Source: an uncultured Oscillospiraceae bacterium
GTDB taxonomy: Bacteria > Bacillota > Clostridia > Oscillospirales > Ruminococcaceae
Assembly (NCBI GenBank): GCA_934232845.1
Contig: CAKQGD010000018.1
Coordinates: 1-30,386 of the forward strand
DNA length: 30,386 nt
Reading direction: 5' to 3'
This document shows positions 13,812-22,453 of this stretch, one piece after another. The position numbers and the translations under genes are program-made. Position 1 is the stretch's first letter. The number at the start of each line of letters is the position of its first letter. Under the pieces are notes generated by a model. That model saw only the letters and a program-made list of their open reading frames with translations, did no database searches and was not told the origin of the DNA.

Positions 13812-15140
13812 TCAGCCGACGTCTTCCATCAGGCTGATCGTAACGTCAAACGTCTCCCCGTTGCCCACAACGCCCCGTGCCGAGCGGTAAAGCGTCAGCG
13901 TAATCACATCGCCGGGACGCTTGGATTTCAGCACCTCGCTGATATCGGCGAAGGTTTCGATTCGTCCCCCGTCGATATGCGTAATGATATCTCCCTTTGT
14001 CACACTGCGGCCCGCAAGATCGCTCTCGGGATCGATCGACCAGATATAGATACCGGTGGGAAAGTCGTTCATCTGTGCAAGGCCCTCGTTGATTTCCTCG
14101 CCGGAAATGCCGATTTTCGCGCGGTCCTTTACATAGCCGTACTCGATCAGATCGTCGATGACGGGCTTCGCCTCGTTGATCGGAATCGCAAAACCGATTC
14201 CCTCGTAGTCCACATTGGCGATTTTAGCGGAATTGATCCCGACGACCTGCCCGTAAATATTGATGAGTGCGCCGCCCGAGTTTCCGGGATTGATCGCGGC
14301 GTCCGTCTGAATAAAAGTCGTCGCATAGGTGCCGCTGCTGATGGCGCGGTTCGTCGCGGAAACAATTCCCTGCGTCACACTGCCCGCCAGCGTGGATCCG
14401 CCGGGATTGCCGATCGCGACCACACGTTCTCCCGCCAGCAGATTGTCCGAGCTGCCGAATTGGGCGGGAACAAGACCGTCCGCTTCTATTTTAATTACGG
14501 CGAGATCCGTTCTGCTGTCCGATCCGATCAGCTGCGCGGCATAGGTGTCGCCGTTGTCAAGCTCCACATTGATTCCGGAGGCCCCATTGACAACATGCTC
14601 ATTTGTAATGATATAACCCTCTGCGTCCATCACAATGCCGGAGCCGGTCGCCGCCGGTGTAAATGTGCTGGCAGAGGTATAAATCGTTACGCCCACCACG
14701 CAGGGCCGAACTTTTTTTACGATTTCGACCGTAGAAAGCCCGTCGTCTTCCAAGGCGTTCTCATTTTCGCCGGGTCCCTCCAGAATGGTGAGAGACTGTC
14801 CGGGGCGCACCGCGGCAGAGCTTTCCTGCTGCGTATCCGCGCTTTCCTCCTGCGGTGAAGAGTCGGATTCCGCAGAAGACGGTTCCTCACCGTTCGGCTC
14901 GCTCACCAGGGAATATGCGCCATAGAGAGACAGCCCGATTACAGATGCGATCAGCACCGCCACCAGAATTACGCCCAGCACGCCCAACCAGCGTCCTCTG
15001 CGCGGGCGGCGGGAACGCCCCGCGGCCTCATAATCTTCAAAACTCCAGCGGTAATCCCGCGCATGGCCCGGCTCATTCTGCCGCTCATCAAAGGCCGTGT
15101 TTTCGGGACGATCCGTATTTTGGTACTGCTGTTCAGACAT
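13812..15140 (-). CDS. htrA: HtrA/DegP-like membrane-anchored serine protease with PDZ domain
   Basis: 442 residues: an acidic/polar cytoplasmic N-terminus, one membrane span (about 51-75), a Ser/Glu-rich linker (about 80-115), a trypsin-like domain (about 135-335) and a PDZ domain (about 340-435). The catalytic triad is complete: His182 (TNEHVV), Asp212 (RTDLAV), Ser288 (GNSGGAL). The oxyanion loop AIGNPGG and FIQTDAAINPGNSGG are typical of the S1C family. It would degrade misfolded envelope proteins outside the membrane. The ATG follows AGGAGGT. The gene is 45 bases downstream of the histidine kinase and ends in a terminator, so it is the output gene of that two-component operon, as with CssRS-type control in Bacillus; that parallel is inference. 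Confidence 0.93.
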   Translation of the reverse strand: MSEQQYQNTDRPENTAFDERQNEPGHARDYRWSFEDYEAAGRSRRPRRGRWLGVLGVILVAVLIASVIGLSLYGAYSLVSEPNGEEPSSAESDSSPQEESADTQQESSAAVRPGQSLTILEGPGENENALEDDGLSTVEIVKKVRPCVVGVTIYTSASTFTPAATGSGIVMDAEGYIITNEHVVNGASGINVELDNGDTYAAQLIGSDSRTDLAVIKIEADGLVPAQFGSSDNLLAGERVVAIGNPGGSTLAGSVTQGIVSATNRAISSGTYATTFIQTDAAINPGNSGGALINIYGQVVGINSAKIANVDYEGIGFAIPINEAKPVIDDLIEYGYVKDRAKIGISGEEINEGLAQMNDFPTGIYIWSIDPESDLAGRSVTKGDIITHIDGGRIETFADISEVLKSKRPGDVITLTLYRSARGVVGNGETFDVTISLMEDVG

Positions 15141-15185
15141 TTGTCATACCTCCTGTGAATAAAGAACCGTCTTTAAAAGATAAAG

Positions 15186-16700
15186 TTACTTGTTTCTTTC
15201 CGCTTTCCGAAAAATCACAGGCATGTTTTTCTGCACAAATTTCGGCAGTGTAAACTCAAACTGAGTAAATTCCCCTTCTGTGCTCTGCACAAAAACATCT
15301 CCGCCGTGCAGGTGCACAAGCGATTTTACAATATGCAGCCCCAGCCCCACACCGCTCTTATCCATACCGCGGGAACGGTCGCTTTTATAAAATCGATCGA
15401 ACAGATGAGACATTTCCTCTTTGGAAATTCCCGGCCCGGTATTGCGGATTGTGGTCTTGACCATCCGTCCCTCGGCGTGATACGTCACCGAAATAACACC
15501 GTGCTCCGGCGTAAACTTAACCGCGTTTTCAATCAGATTATAGACGATCTGAGAAACCAGATCAGGATCCGCCTCGACATATACTTTATCGAAATCAAGC
15601 CCTTCGATTTCGATTTTCTTCTGCTCGATTTTTTGCTCAAACCCAATTACCGTTCGGCAGACGATCTCACCGAGATCCGTCTGCTGCGGCTTGATCTGCA
15701 TCTCTCCCGCTTCAATGCGGGAAATATTGAGCATAGACATGACCATGCGCGACAGCCGCTTGACCTCTGTTGAAACGATTTCCAGATAGTGATGTGATTT
15801 TTCCGGCGGAATCGTACCGTCAAGAATGCCGTCGATAAAGCCGCCGATCGTAGTCATGGGCGTTTTCAGCTCATGGGAGACATTCGCCACAAATGTGCGC
15901 CCGGTCAGCTCCTGCACGGCGAGACTCTCTGCCATTTCGTTAAAGGCCTGCGCAAGCTGCTCGATCTCTTCGTCGCCCTCAACCGGCACCCGAACGGAAA
16001 AATCCCCCCGTGCAAAGCTCTGCGCCGCCTGCGCCATCGCACGCAGGGGCTTGACCATCGCCTCGGTCGAATAATACAGCACCCAAAACGACAGCAGAAT
16101 TGAAAAAGCCGTGCCGATCAGAAACATTTTGAACAGTTCCTGTAGATAGGCGCCGAGATCCTCCGTAGGGGTCACGACAAAGATTTCGCCGATCATCACA
16201 TTTTGAGAGACGACGGGAACCCCCACCACGAACGATGATCTTTCATACAATCCGTCGAGAGTGCCGAGATTGCGGTAGACGCCTTCTCCCATAATTTTTT
16301 GCTGCGCAGTCTCACCGATGAAAATTCCGGTCATTTCATCCTGTCTGGTGCTGGTTCCGTTTTCCCCATCGAAAGAAACCGCATACACAACTTTGCCGTT
16401 CGCATCCGCAAGAAGAATGTCCGCCTCTGAAACGGACGCCATAATGGAAAAGCTGCGGTAAATAGAATCCGATTCAATATACTGCCCTGCATTTTCCTCA
16501 TAATTCTGGGCGACAAGCTGTGAAACCTGCAGAGCGCGCGTCTGCAGCGAAGTCAGCCGTTCCTTTGAAAAATAATTGGCTGAGAGGGCCGCAAGAAGAA
16601 ATTCCAGAACCGCCACGCTCGCCAGCGTAATCGACGCGCAAAGCGTAAAATACCGCGCGAATAAAGTGCGGCGGACGGCATTCGCATTTTTGTCAGCCAT
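15186..16700 (-). CDS. Sensor histidine kinase
   Basis: 504 residues with two membrane spans (about 18-42 and 190-212) flanking an extracellular sensor of about 145 residues, then HAMP (about 213-265), HisKA with phospho-acceptor His276 (NVSHELKTPMT), and HATPase (N-box NLIENAVKFTP, G1 GPGISKEE, F-box LFDRFYKSDRS, G2 GVGLGLHIVK). Architecture fits ResE/CssS/WalK-type kinases without a PAS domain. The ATG follows AAGGAA and lies only three bases past the regulator stop. The operon with htrA suggests it senses envelope or secretion stress; the signal is not visible from sequence. Confidence 0.94.
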   Translation of the reverse strand: MADKNANAVRRTLFARYFTLCASITLASVAVLEFLLAALSANYFSKERLTSLQTRALQVSQLVAQNYEENAGQYIESDSIYRSFSIMASVSEADILLADANGKVVYAVSFDGENGTSTRQDEMTGIFIGETAQQKIMGEGVYRNLGTLDGLYERSSFVVGVPVVSQNVMIGEIFVVTPTEDLGAYLQELFKMFLIGTAFSILLSFWVLYYSTEAMVKPLRAMAQAAQSFARGDFSVRVPVEGDEEIEQLAQAFNEMAESLAVQELTGRTFVANVSHELKTPMTTIGGFIDGILDGTIPPEKSHHYLEIVSTEVKRLSRMVMSMLNISRIEAGEMQIKPQQTDLGEIVCRTVIGFEQKIEQKKIEIEGLDFDKVYVEADPDLVSQIVYNLIENAVKFTPEHGVISVTYHAEGRMVKTTIRNTGPGISKEEMSHLFDRFYKSDRSRGMDKSGVGLGLHIVKSLVHLHGGDVFVQSTEGEFTQFEFTLPKFVQKNMPVIFRKAERNK

Positions 16701-16703
16701 TGT

Positions 16704-17399
16704 TTATTCCTTGGTTTCAAATTTATATCCGACGCCCCAAACCGTTTTGAGACACCATTTGTCAGAAACACCCTCCAGCTTTTCGCGCAGGCGCTTAATA
16801 TGCACATCGACCGTACGGGAATCGCCGTAATACTCAAATCCCCAGACTTCGTCAAGCAGCTGATCCCGCGTATAAACACGGTTGGGATTGCTGGCGAGGT
16901 GGAAAAGAAGCTCCAGCTCCTTGGGAGGCGTGTCGACCTGCTTGCCGTTGACACGCAGCTCATAACGAGTCATATTGACCGTCAGTTTGTCATAGCTGAC
17001 CTCCCGCACGGCGTTTTCGTTTTGTCCGGAGGTATTCATGCGGCGCAGAACCGCTTTGATGCGGGCAACGATTTCTTTCGCCTCAAAAGGCTTTACAACA
17101 TAATCGTCCGCACCGAGTTCCAACCCCAGCACCTTATCGAACGTCTCGCCCTTGGCAGTAATCATGATGATCGGAACATTGGATTTTTTGCGGATCTCGC
17201 GGCAGACCTGCCAGCCGTCGAGACCGGGCATCATGATATCGAGCAGAATCAGGTCCGGCATCTCGGTGGAAAATTTCGCAACTGCCTCGTTGCCGTCGTT
17301 GGCGATCACAACCGTGTACTGTTCCTTCTCCAGATAAAGGCGAAGCAGTTCGCAAATATCCTTGTTGTCATCCGCGACCATGATTTTTGTCATTGTCAT
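16704..17399 (-). CDS. OmpR/PhoB-family response regulator
   Basis: 231 residues: a receiver domain (1-120) with acidic pocket ADDN (Asp10-Asp11), phospho-acceptor Asp54 in LILLDIMMPG, the Thr in MITAKG and Lys in VVKPFEA. A winged-helix DNA-binding domain follows, with the typical LELLFHLASNPNRVYTR and RTVDVHIKRLREKLE. The ATG at 17399 follows GGGAGGG. It is the first gene of the regulator-kinase-htrA operon and probably controls it. The leader is about 146 bases if the -10 at 17552-17557 is right. Confidence 0.95.
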   Translation of the reverse strand: MTMTKIMVADDNKDICELLRLYLEKEQYTVVIANDGNEAVAKFSTEMPDLILLDIMMPGLDGWQVCREIRKKSNVPIIMITAKGETFDKVLGLELGADDYVVKPFEAKEIVARIKAVLRRMNTSGQNENAVREVSYDKLTVNMTRYELRVNGKQVDTPPKELELLFHLASNPNRVYTRDQLLDEVWGFEYYGDSRTVDVHIKRLREKLEGVSDKWCLKTVWGVGYKFETKE

Positions 17400-17551
17400 A
17401 AAAATCCCTCCCTGTTTTCTATGTTTTGCCGCGGGCGCTTACGCATCCATCCGCCGGCACATACGATTTCGAAAAATTTTTCCGTCATAGACTTTGAAAG
17501 CATCCGTTTGAAAATGAAGAACGGCGCAGCCGCAGCCGCTGTTTTATAGCT

Positions 17552-17557
17552 ATTATA
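17552..17557 (-). promoter_or_regulatory. Probable -10 box of the regulator-kinase-htrA operon
   Basis: A perfect TATAAT on the - strand in an AT-rich stretch. No good -35 at 16-18 bases, which would fit an activator-dependent promoter such as an autoregulated two-component operon. A long leader of about 146 bases would follow, with no clear fold. Confidence 0.45.
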
Positions 17558-17625
17558 CAACAAATTTTTCCTGAGTGATGAAGAAATTTTTAATTGTTTC
17601 ATTCTTTCGCAGGAGGGGACTGCGG

Positions 17626-17739
17626 ATGACGGATATTTTCAAAGGACGGCTCTGTATCAAAAAGATAAAAGATATCTTTTATGGCAGGGTGAAGCCTTTC
17701 CGGCATATCCCTCTGTCAGAAGAAAGAGCCGCTCCGTAG
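17626..17739 (+). CDS. Possible 37-residue basic peptide
   Basis: An ATG nine bases after AGGAGG opens a 37-codon frame, ending in TAG at 17737 inside the following hairpin. The peptide is basic (KGRLCIKKIKDIFYGRVKPF in the middle) with no membrane span. It would be the only rightward unit in this stretch, and the bidirectional hairpin 17723-17750 would terminate it. No clear promoter is seen. Support is the ribosome site and terminator only; I do not recognise it. Confidence 0.35.
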   Translation: MTDIFKGRLCIKKIKDIFYGRVKPFRHIPLSEERAAP

Positions 17740-17750
17740 AGCGGCTCTTT
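17723..17750. terminator. Bidirectional hairpin terminator
   Basis: AAAGAGCCGCTC (17723-17734) and GAGCGGCTCTTT (17739-17750), a perfect 12-bp stem with CGTA loop. TTTGTTT on the + side and TTTCTTCT on the - side follow. It ends the leftward lipoprotein gene (stop at 17773). Confidence 0.75.
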
Positions 17751-17772
17751 GTTTGCAGAGAAAGCGAAAAGC

Positions 17773-18585
17773 TCAGGCAGCGTCCTCGACTCCCATCACG
17801 GAAGCGTCAACCTCTTCATATTCGGAAGCATCGGGGATATTGAGCGCAAAATCCTCGCCGATTGTTTTATAGACGGCGTCCATCACCATAGAGCAGGAAA
17901 CTGTTTCTCCCTCGACCGTCATGGAAAAGTCTGCGGTCATCGTCTGATTGACAATATTAAACTCCTTGTCAACCAGCAGTGTTCCCGCAATATCCCCCCA
18001 TGTGATCTGGGACTCGTCGCCCAATCCCATCGAGCCCAAGTACTCATCATAAAAGCCGCCAAGCGCCTCGGGGTCCATCGTATAGGTGAGCTGATACTGT
18101 TTTTTCTTATCCTCCGATTCCACTTCGGTCATCGCGAGGTCCTTGAGCAGGTCTACGGAGCCCAGTTCGGCCATGCCGGAGGACTGAATCTGTTCGATTG
18201 CACGATCCAGATCCATCGGAGTCTTGATCTTCGTGCCCATCATGTCCATCATATAATACCCATCGGCATAGTAAGAATTCACGTTCATGCTCATGCCAAG
18301 CATCGGCATGGAAACGCTCATCGGCATTTCAAAGCGCATTCCTTCCTTGCCGACGTTTTCACCGCGCATCGACGCGCCCACCGTCATGTCGATCGTCTGG
18401 GTTTCTCCCTCGGCGGCCAGCTCCATCGTCATGTCTATCGTCATATCCGCATCCACTTTTTCCATAGCTGCGCTTTTTTCCTCCGCCTTGGTGTAAACCT
18501 CCTCAGCGGTCAGCGGCTTAGCCCCGCAGGCGGCAAGAGAAACTGCCATCGCCAAAGACAGCATCAAGGCAAACAGTTTTTTCAT
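17773..18585 (-). CDS. Met-rich lipoprotein (DUF6612/LolA-like type)
   Basis: 270 residues from the ATG at 18585 (a TTG directly ahead is in frame). The lipoprotein signal ends LAAC (Cys20 or so), followed by AKPLTAEEVYTKAEEKSAAM. The mature part looks like alternating beta strands with many Met residues (MSVSMPMLGMSMNV, YYMMDMM), as in the LolA/LppX-like half-barrel fold seen in DUF6612-type lipoproteins. It would sit on the outer face of the membrane; ligand unknown. It stands alone between a promoter (18646-18674) and a terminator (17723-17750). Family call from pattern only. Confidence 0.7.
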   Translation of the reverse strand: MKKLFALMLSLAMAVSLAACGAKPLTAEEVYTKAEEKSAAMEKVDADMTIDMTMELAAEGETQTIDMTVGASMRGENVGKEGMRFEMPMSVSMPMLGMSMNVNSYYADGYYMMDMMGTKIKTPMDLDRAIEQIQSSGMAELGSVDLLKDLAMTEVESEDKKKQYQLTYTMDPEALGGFYDEYLGSMGLGDESQITWGDIAGTLLVDKEFNIVNQTMTADFSMTVEGETVSCSMVMDAVYKTIGEDFALNIPDASEYEEVDASVMGVEDAA

Positions 18586-18645
18586 CAAAAATCAAACCTT
18601 TCTTTTCTAAAATCTCAAATGTACAGAAACGAGTGCCATATTAGT

Positions 18646-18674
18646 AGTGTATCATAACAGGAAATTTCCTGCAA
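18646..18674 (-). promoter_or_regulatory. Probable promoter of the Met-rich lipoprotein gene
   Basis: On the - strand: TTGCAG (18674-18669), 17 bases, TACACT (18651-18646). Moderate match. It begins just after the acpP terminator. Confidence 0.4.
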
Positions 18675-18679
18675 CCAAA

Positions 18680-18708
18680 AAGAAAGCCCCGCCTTTTAAA
18701 GGCAGGGC
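18680..18708 (-). terminator. Terminator of acpP
   Basis: On the - strand GCCCTGCCTT and AAGGCGGGGC form a 10-bp stem with one mismatch, followed by TTTCTTTTTGG. Confidence 0.75.
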
Positions 18709-18720
18709 GCCGGGCCTGTT

Positions 18721-18951
18721 TCAGCCCTGGTTTTCTTCGATAAAATGGACGATGTCGCCGACGGTCTTCATGGTTTCAATCGCTTCGTCGGGGATCTCCA
18801 GATCAAACGTGTCCTCAAGACTCATGACGAGATCCACAATATCGAGCGAATCGGCCCCAAGATCATCCAGAACGAGCGACTCCATTTCGATGGTGTCTTC
18901 ATCGATATCAAGCTGCTCGGCAAGGATGGATCTGACCTTTTCAAAAATCAT
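18721..18951 (-). CDS. acpP: Acyl carrier protein
   Basis: 76 residues, standard length, strongly acidic. The 4'-phosphopantetheine site is Ser35 in LGADSLDIVDLV. It carries growing acyl chains in fatty-acid synthesis. The ATG at 18951 was chosen because GGGGAGG lies seven bases upstream and the family starts here; an in-frame ATG at 18981 would add ten unrelated residues. It is a single-gene unit with its own promoter and terminator, divergent from lexA; the fab genes are not nearby. Not obviously a specialised polyketide carrier: sequence fits housekeeping AcpP. Confidence 0.95.
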   Translation of the reverse strand: MIFEKVRSILAEQLDIDEDTIEMESLVLDDLGADSLDIVDLVMSLEDTFDLEIPDEAIETMKTVGDIVHFIEENQG

Positions 18952-18984
18952 GACAGTGCCTCCCCGGAATATAGTTCGCAAACA

Positions 18985-19013
18985 ATCATAGCCGTTTTTT
19001 TCTCTCTTGGCAA
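18985..19013 (-). promoter_or_regulatory. Promoter of acpP
   Basis: On the - strand: TTGCCA (19013-19008), 17 bases, TATGAT (18990-18985). Strong match; leader of about 27 bases. Confidence 0.7.
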
Positions 19014-19074
19014 GAGCAAAAAGAAGTTTTTCTCACGAAATCTTATTTTTTGAAAAGAAAATTTCTGAAATTTC

Positions 19075-19088
19075 AAAACATATGTTTG
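19075..19088. promoter_or_regulatory. LexA operator (SOS box)
   Basis: AAAACATATGTTTG matches the Gram-positive SOS box CGAACATATGTTCG at 11 of 14 positions; its core AAACATATGTTT is a perfect palindrome. It overlaps the -35 box of lexA, the expected place for autorepression. Confidence 0.75.
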
Positions 19089-19114
19089 CTTTTCGAAGAA
19101 AAATATGTTATTCT
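19086..19114 (+). promoter_or_regulatory. Promoter of lexA
   Basis: TTGCTT (19086-19091), 17 bases, TATTCT (19109-19114). It overlaps the SOS box at 19075-19088. Confidence 0.6.
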
Positions 19115-19141
19115 ATTAAAAAATATGCAAGGAGTGTTTTC

Positions 19142-19735
19142 ATGAACAAGGAGCTGAACGAAAAGGAAAGAGCTCTGCTCGCATATATAAAAGAGCGGCT
19201 GACGGATTCCGTACCGCCGACCGTCCGAGAAATCTGCCGCGATCTCGGCATCAAGTCTACCTCTTCGGCACACCGTTATCTGAAATCACTTGAAGCCAAG
19301 GGATATATCACGACCGGAGACAACGAAAACCGCGTCATCCGGCTTGTGGGTGTTTCCGGAACCGCGCAGATTCCCCTGCTGGGTACGGTCGCCGCGGGAC
19401 AGCCGATTCTCGCGTTTGAGGATGTGGAGGATTACATTCCTTTCCAAGCGGGGCATGAAGATCCTTCCAAGCTGTTCGCACTCAAGGTGCGCGGAGAAAG
19501 CATGATCGACGCTGCCATTTTAGACGGCGATGTGCTTGTCGTGCGGCAGACGCCTACAGTGGAAAACGGAGCGATCGCGGTCGCTCTGGTTGACGACGAG
19601 GCGACGGTCAAGCGTTTTTATAAAGAAAACGGACATTACCGCCTCCAGCCGGAAAACAGCACGATGGAGCCGATCATCGTAGATCACTGTCAGATTCTCG
19701 GCCGCGTCGTCGCCGTAATGCGCACCATTTCCTGA
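19142..19735 (+). CDS. lexA: LexA repressor
   Basis: 197 residues, usual length. An N-terminal winged helix (about 1-70) has PPTVREICRDLGIKSTSSAH as its recognition helix region. The C-terminal autoprotease part has the cleavage bond Ala85-Gly86 (TVAAGQP), Ser120 (RGESMIDA) and Lys157 (EATVKRF). It represses SOS genes and is inactivated by self-cleavage with RecA on DNA damage. The ATG at 19142 follows AAGGAG; an upstream in-frame ATG at 19007 is rejected because it lies ahead of the promoter. The SOS box at 19075-19088 supports autoregulation. A terminator follows. Confidence 0.96.
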   Translation: MNKELNEKERALLAYIKERLTDSVPPTVREICRDLGIKSTSSAHRYLKSLEAKGYITTGDNENRVIRLVGVSGTAQIPLLGTVAAGQPILAFEDVEDYIPFQAGHEDPSKLFALKVRGESMIDAAILDGDVLVVRQTPTVENGAIAVALVDDEATVKRFYKENGHYRLQPENSTMEPIIVDHCQILGRVVAVMRTIS

Positions 19736-19791
19736 TTCGGCGCAAACTGCCTCCGCTGAAAAAATCCCATTCGCGTTTTTCTATGGGTTTT

Positions 19792-19829
19792 AAAAAGTCC
19801 CGACGCTCACAGAGCCTCGGGACTTTTTA
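19792..19829. terminator. Bidirectional terminator between lexA and the PstS-like gene
   Basis: AAAAAGTCCCGA and TCGGGACTTTTT arms enclose a GCTC/GAGC inner pair. T-runs occur on both strands, so it serves lexA and the leftward lipoprotein pair. A weaker hairpin (AAAATCCCAT/ATGGGTTTT) lies just before it at about 19760-19792. Confidence 0.8.
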
Positions 19830-19867
19830 TGTCTTTGCATGAATCTTTCATTCAAAAAAAGGTCTTT

Positions 19868-20869
19868 TTATGCAAAGGGATTTCCGGCGCCCGCGGACTG
19901 CTCAGGCAGGCTGCTGCGCGCCCAGACGTAATTTTCCTCCTCTAATATTTTTCTGCCCTCTTCACTCAAAAGCCAGTCGCGCAGCGCTCGCACGGGACTG
20001 TCCGCGGGTTCCTCCGCGCGAATGACCACATAAAAGTCGTTTGTAAGGGGGTATGAACCGTTTTCGATCGTCTCGTTTGTCGGCGCAACGCCGTCGACCG
20101 AAAGCAGCTTCAGATCGGGATTGGCGTACATCAGATTGGCGTAATAGTAAACGGAGTAGCCCAGCGCCCCGCCGGAGCCGTCAAACGCGGCGACACCGTC
20201 GATCAGCCCGCCCATCGTCACCTGTACCAGTTCTGTCGGGGGCTCCATCGGCGGCTCTCCGTGCATCAGCAGCTTCATAAACAAGGTCTGGCTGCCGCTG
20301 TCGGCGTTTCGCTGAAAGGGCTGAATCGGCCCCGCCTGCCCGCCGACCTCAGACCAGTCTGTGATCTTTGCCGTATAAATTTCACGCAGCTCCTCCACAG
20401 ACAAGTCATCCACTTCATTTTTGGAGTTTACAAGGAATACAAGGCCGTCGCGTCCCAGCGGATCGATTTCAAAGTGTTCCAGTTCACTCGCGTATTGCTC
20501 CTTGACGTCCTCCGGAGGCTCATACACAATCAGAAGATCGGGCGCTCCCTCATAATGATCCATCATATTGGCCCAGATCGATCCGGTGCTGCCGAGGTCA
20601 AAGTTTACAAGAGTCTCGGCTTCCTCCATCGGCAAGCCGCAGATTTCCGAATAAATGCGCGCCAGCAGCGGATGATTCGCCGTAGAGCCGTCAATGCGCG
20701 GGAAATGCTCCGCGTCGATCCCCTCGATGGGAAGAACCGTCTCTCCCTGCGGCGCAGATGAAGAAGGCATCTGAGCCGAAGAGGAAGGCGCAGGGACGGT
20801 TCCCGCGCAGGCCGTCAGACAAAATGCAAGCGCTGCCAGAAGGGCCGTTGGGCGAATGATCTTTTTCAT
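19868..20869 (-). CDS. PstS-like phosphate-type binding lipoprotein
   Basis: 333 residues with a lipoprotein signal ending LTAC, a Ser/Pro linker, then a periplasmic-binding domain of the PstS type. Visible are IDGSTANHPLLARI (anion-binding loop), GLVFLVNSKNEVDDLSVEELREIY, ITDWSEVGG, RNADSGSQTLF and GGALGYSVYYY. PstS proteins deliver phosphate to PstCAB, which is absent here, so this may be an orphan sensor or binding protein. The ATG at 20869 follows AAAGGAGG; the longer frame upstream overlaps the preceding gene and is rejected. It is 13 bases downstream of another lipoprotein, in one transcript. Confidence 0.82.
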   Translation of the reverse strand: MKKIIRPTALLAALAFCLTACAGTVPAPSSSAQMPSSSAPQGETVLPIEGIDAEHFPRIDGSTANHPLLARIYSEICGLPMEEAETLVNFDLGSTGSIWANMMDHYEGAPDLLIVYEPPEDVKEQYASELEHFEIDPLGRDGLVFLVNSKNEVDDLSVEELREIYTAKITDWSEVGGQAGPIQPFQRNADSGSQTLFMKLLMHGEPPMEPPTELVQVTMGGLIDGVAAFDGSGGALGYSVYYYANLMYANPDLKLLSVDGVAPTNETIENGSYPLTNDFYVVIRAEEPADSPVRALRDWLLSEEGRKILEEENYVWARSSLPEQSAGAGNPFA

Positions 20870-20882
20870 TATAGTTCCTCCT

Positions 20883-22394
20883 TTAATCGTCCTTGAGCGT
20901 ATCGTAAATCGAATGACGCGCGATCCAGTTTCCTTCAAAATCAATCAGCCCGACGGATGAGCCGCGCGCCACGGCGATGCGGCCCTCGCCGGCATCTCCG
21001 ACCGCGGTCAGATTCTTCATCAGAACGTTCCCCTGCAGATCCAAAAGGTCCTGCCGCCACACGCCGTTCGAAAGCGTATGTGAGCATACCAAAAGATCGT
21101 GATACACCGCTTTTCCGTTCTTCCATGTTGACAAGCGGAAGATCGACTCATAATCCGACGCCGAAATCGCTGTCTGAAATTCCTGATTCAAAACGCCCGC
21201 GGCGGTACGGTCTGCTTTTTGCACAACATAGCAGAAAAGCCCGCCTTGCATTTCCCACGCGCTGTCGAGCCCCGGCTGTGAAACGCGAGCGAGTTCCTTC
21301 CCGCTGCGGTCCAGAAGAAACAGTGTGTCTTCGCTGCGCGCAAGAAAGCGCTCGGCCGCAGCGTCGGAATCGCCGTACTCATCCTCATAGCTAAGCATGT
21401 CGTACGGTCCGCAGAGAATCTCTCCATCCGCACCGCAGAGAACAAAGCCCCTTCCTTGAGAAAGAATCATTCTTTCTCCATCGAAATAGCGAAGGTCCTG
21501 TCCGTTTGGAAGCTCCGTCACAGGCTCCATGTCCGGCACGGAAAGAATCCCTGCGGCGTCTTGGGTGCGCCAAAGCAGATACGACCCGCGCAGTCCCATA
21601 AAAGACGCGCTGAAGTATTCATATTTTCCGGAAAACACCGTATTGAGTTCCCGGTCCATTACGATATACTGATCGCTCTTTTCTTTATCATAGTCGTACG
21701 GATTTGCAAAATTGGCAAAAATCAGTCCGCTCTCGACGGAAGGATAATAAACCTCCGCCGGCGCGGGAAATCCGCTGACGACATTCGCCTCGCCGTCCAG
21801 CACTCCCATGACGCGTCCTGTCGTACTCAGCGCAAGAAAATCACCGTTCCCCATCGGATTCAGATTATGGATTTTATCGATCACCGTCTCTCCCGAAACG
21901 GGGTCCCACAAAGCGCTCTGCATATTTTCCTCCGGCATATCCCACCACTTCATCGGCTCATGCCGGATCACAAGACCGCCGATTCCCTGCGAATACTCAT
22001 ACGGCGCCCAGTCACAGGCAAGCGTTCCGTCCGCAGAATACAAAGCGCTCCAGCGCTGTGTCACGGGATTGCCGTACTCGTCGTCCTCTCCGGTATCCTC
22101 GTCACGAGTGCGCACACGATAGACGCACTCCTCCGTAAGAGGATCGATGATATCAAAATCGAAACGCTCTTCCTCGCCGCAGAGTCGGCCAGACGCATCC
22201 ATCTCATACACGCGTTCCCCTATATAGATAGAATATGTTTTCATCTCCGTCACGTCCGCCGACGAAGATTCCTGCCCGGAAACGGAAAGATCCCGCTCTG
22301 AGGATTCTCCCGAAGCAGGAGAAGGGGCACCCGCGCACGCGCAGAGCAGCAGCGCCGCCGTCAAAGAAACGGCTTTTTGCATTTGTTTCGGCAT
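20883..22394 (-). CDS. Large lipoprotein with WG/propeller-like repeats, unknown function
   Basis: 503 residues from an ATG at 22394, preceded by AAGGGAGA. Signal with lipobox LLCAC, then a Ser/Glu-rich linker, then about 430 residues of repeated short strand-turn units such as SADGTLACDW, GADGEILCGP, DRSGKELARV and DFEGNWIARH. These D/G-x-D/E-G-x-x-x repeats resemble WG-repeat or beta-propeller lipoproteins. It would lie outside the membrane. Together with the PstS-like partner 13 bases downstream it may form a surface binding or sensing pair; this is inference. I do not recognise a named family. Confidence 0.7.
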   Translation of the reverse strand: MPKQMQKAVSLTAALLLCACAGAPSPASGESSERDLSVSGQESSSADVTEMKTYSIYIGERVYEMDASGRLCGEEERFDFDIIDPLTEECVYRVRTRDEDTGEDDEYGNPVTQRWSALYSADGTLACDWAPYEYSQGIGGLVIRHEPMKWWDMPEENMQSALWDPVSGETVIDKIHNLNPMGNGDFLALSTTGRVMGVLDGEANVVSGFPAPAEVYYPSVESGLIFANFANPYDYDKEKSDQYIVMDRELNTVFSGKYEYFSASFMGLRGSYLLWRTQDAAGILSVPDMEPVTELPNGQDLRYFDGERMILSQGRGFVLCGADGEILCGPYDMLSYEDEYGDSDAAAERFLARSEDTLFLLDRSGKELARVSQPGLDSAWEMQGGLFCYVVQKADRTAAGVLNQEFQTAISASDYESIFRLSTWKNGKAVYHDLLVCSHTLSNGVWRQDLLDLQGNVLMKNLTAVGDAGEGRIAVARGSSVGLIDFEGNWIARHSIYDTLKDD

Positions 22395-22453
22395 ATCTTT
22401 TCTCCCTTCAAGGAAATTGCTTTCGTGCATGTTCACTTAAGAAGTGCTGAAAA

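Noticed and set aside
19007..19141. N-terminal extension of LexA by 45 residues
   Set aside because: It would begin upstream of the SOS box and promoter; a good ribosome site precedes the ATG at 19142.
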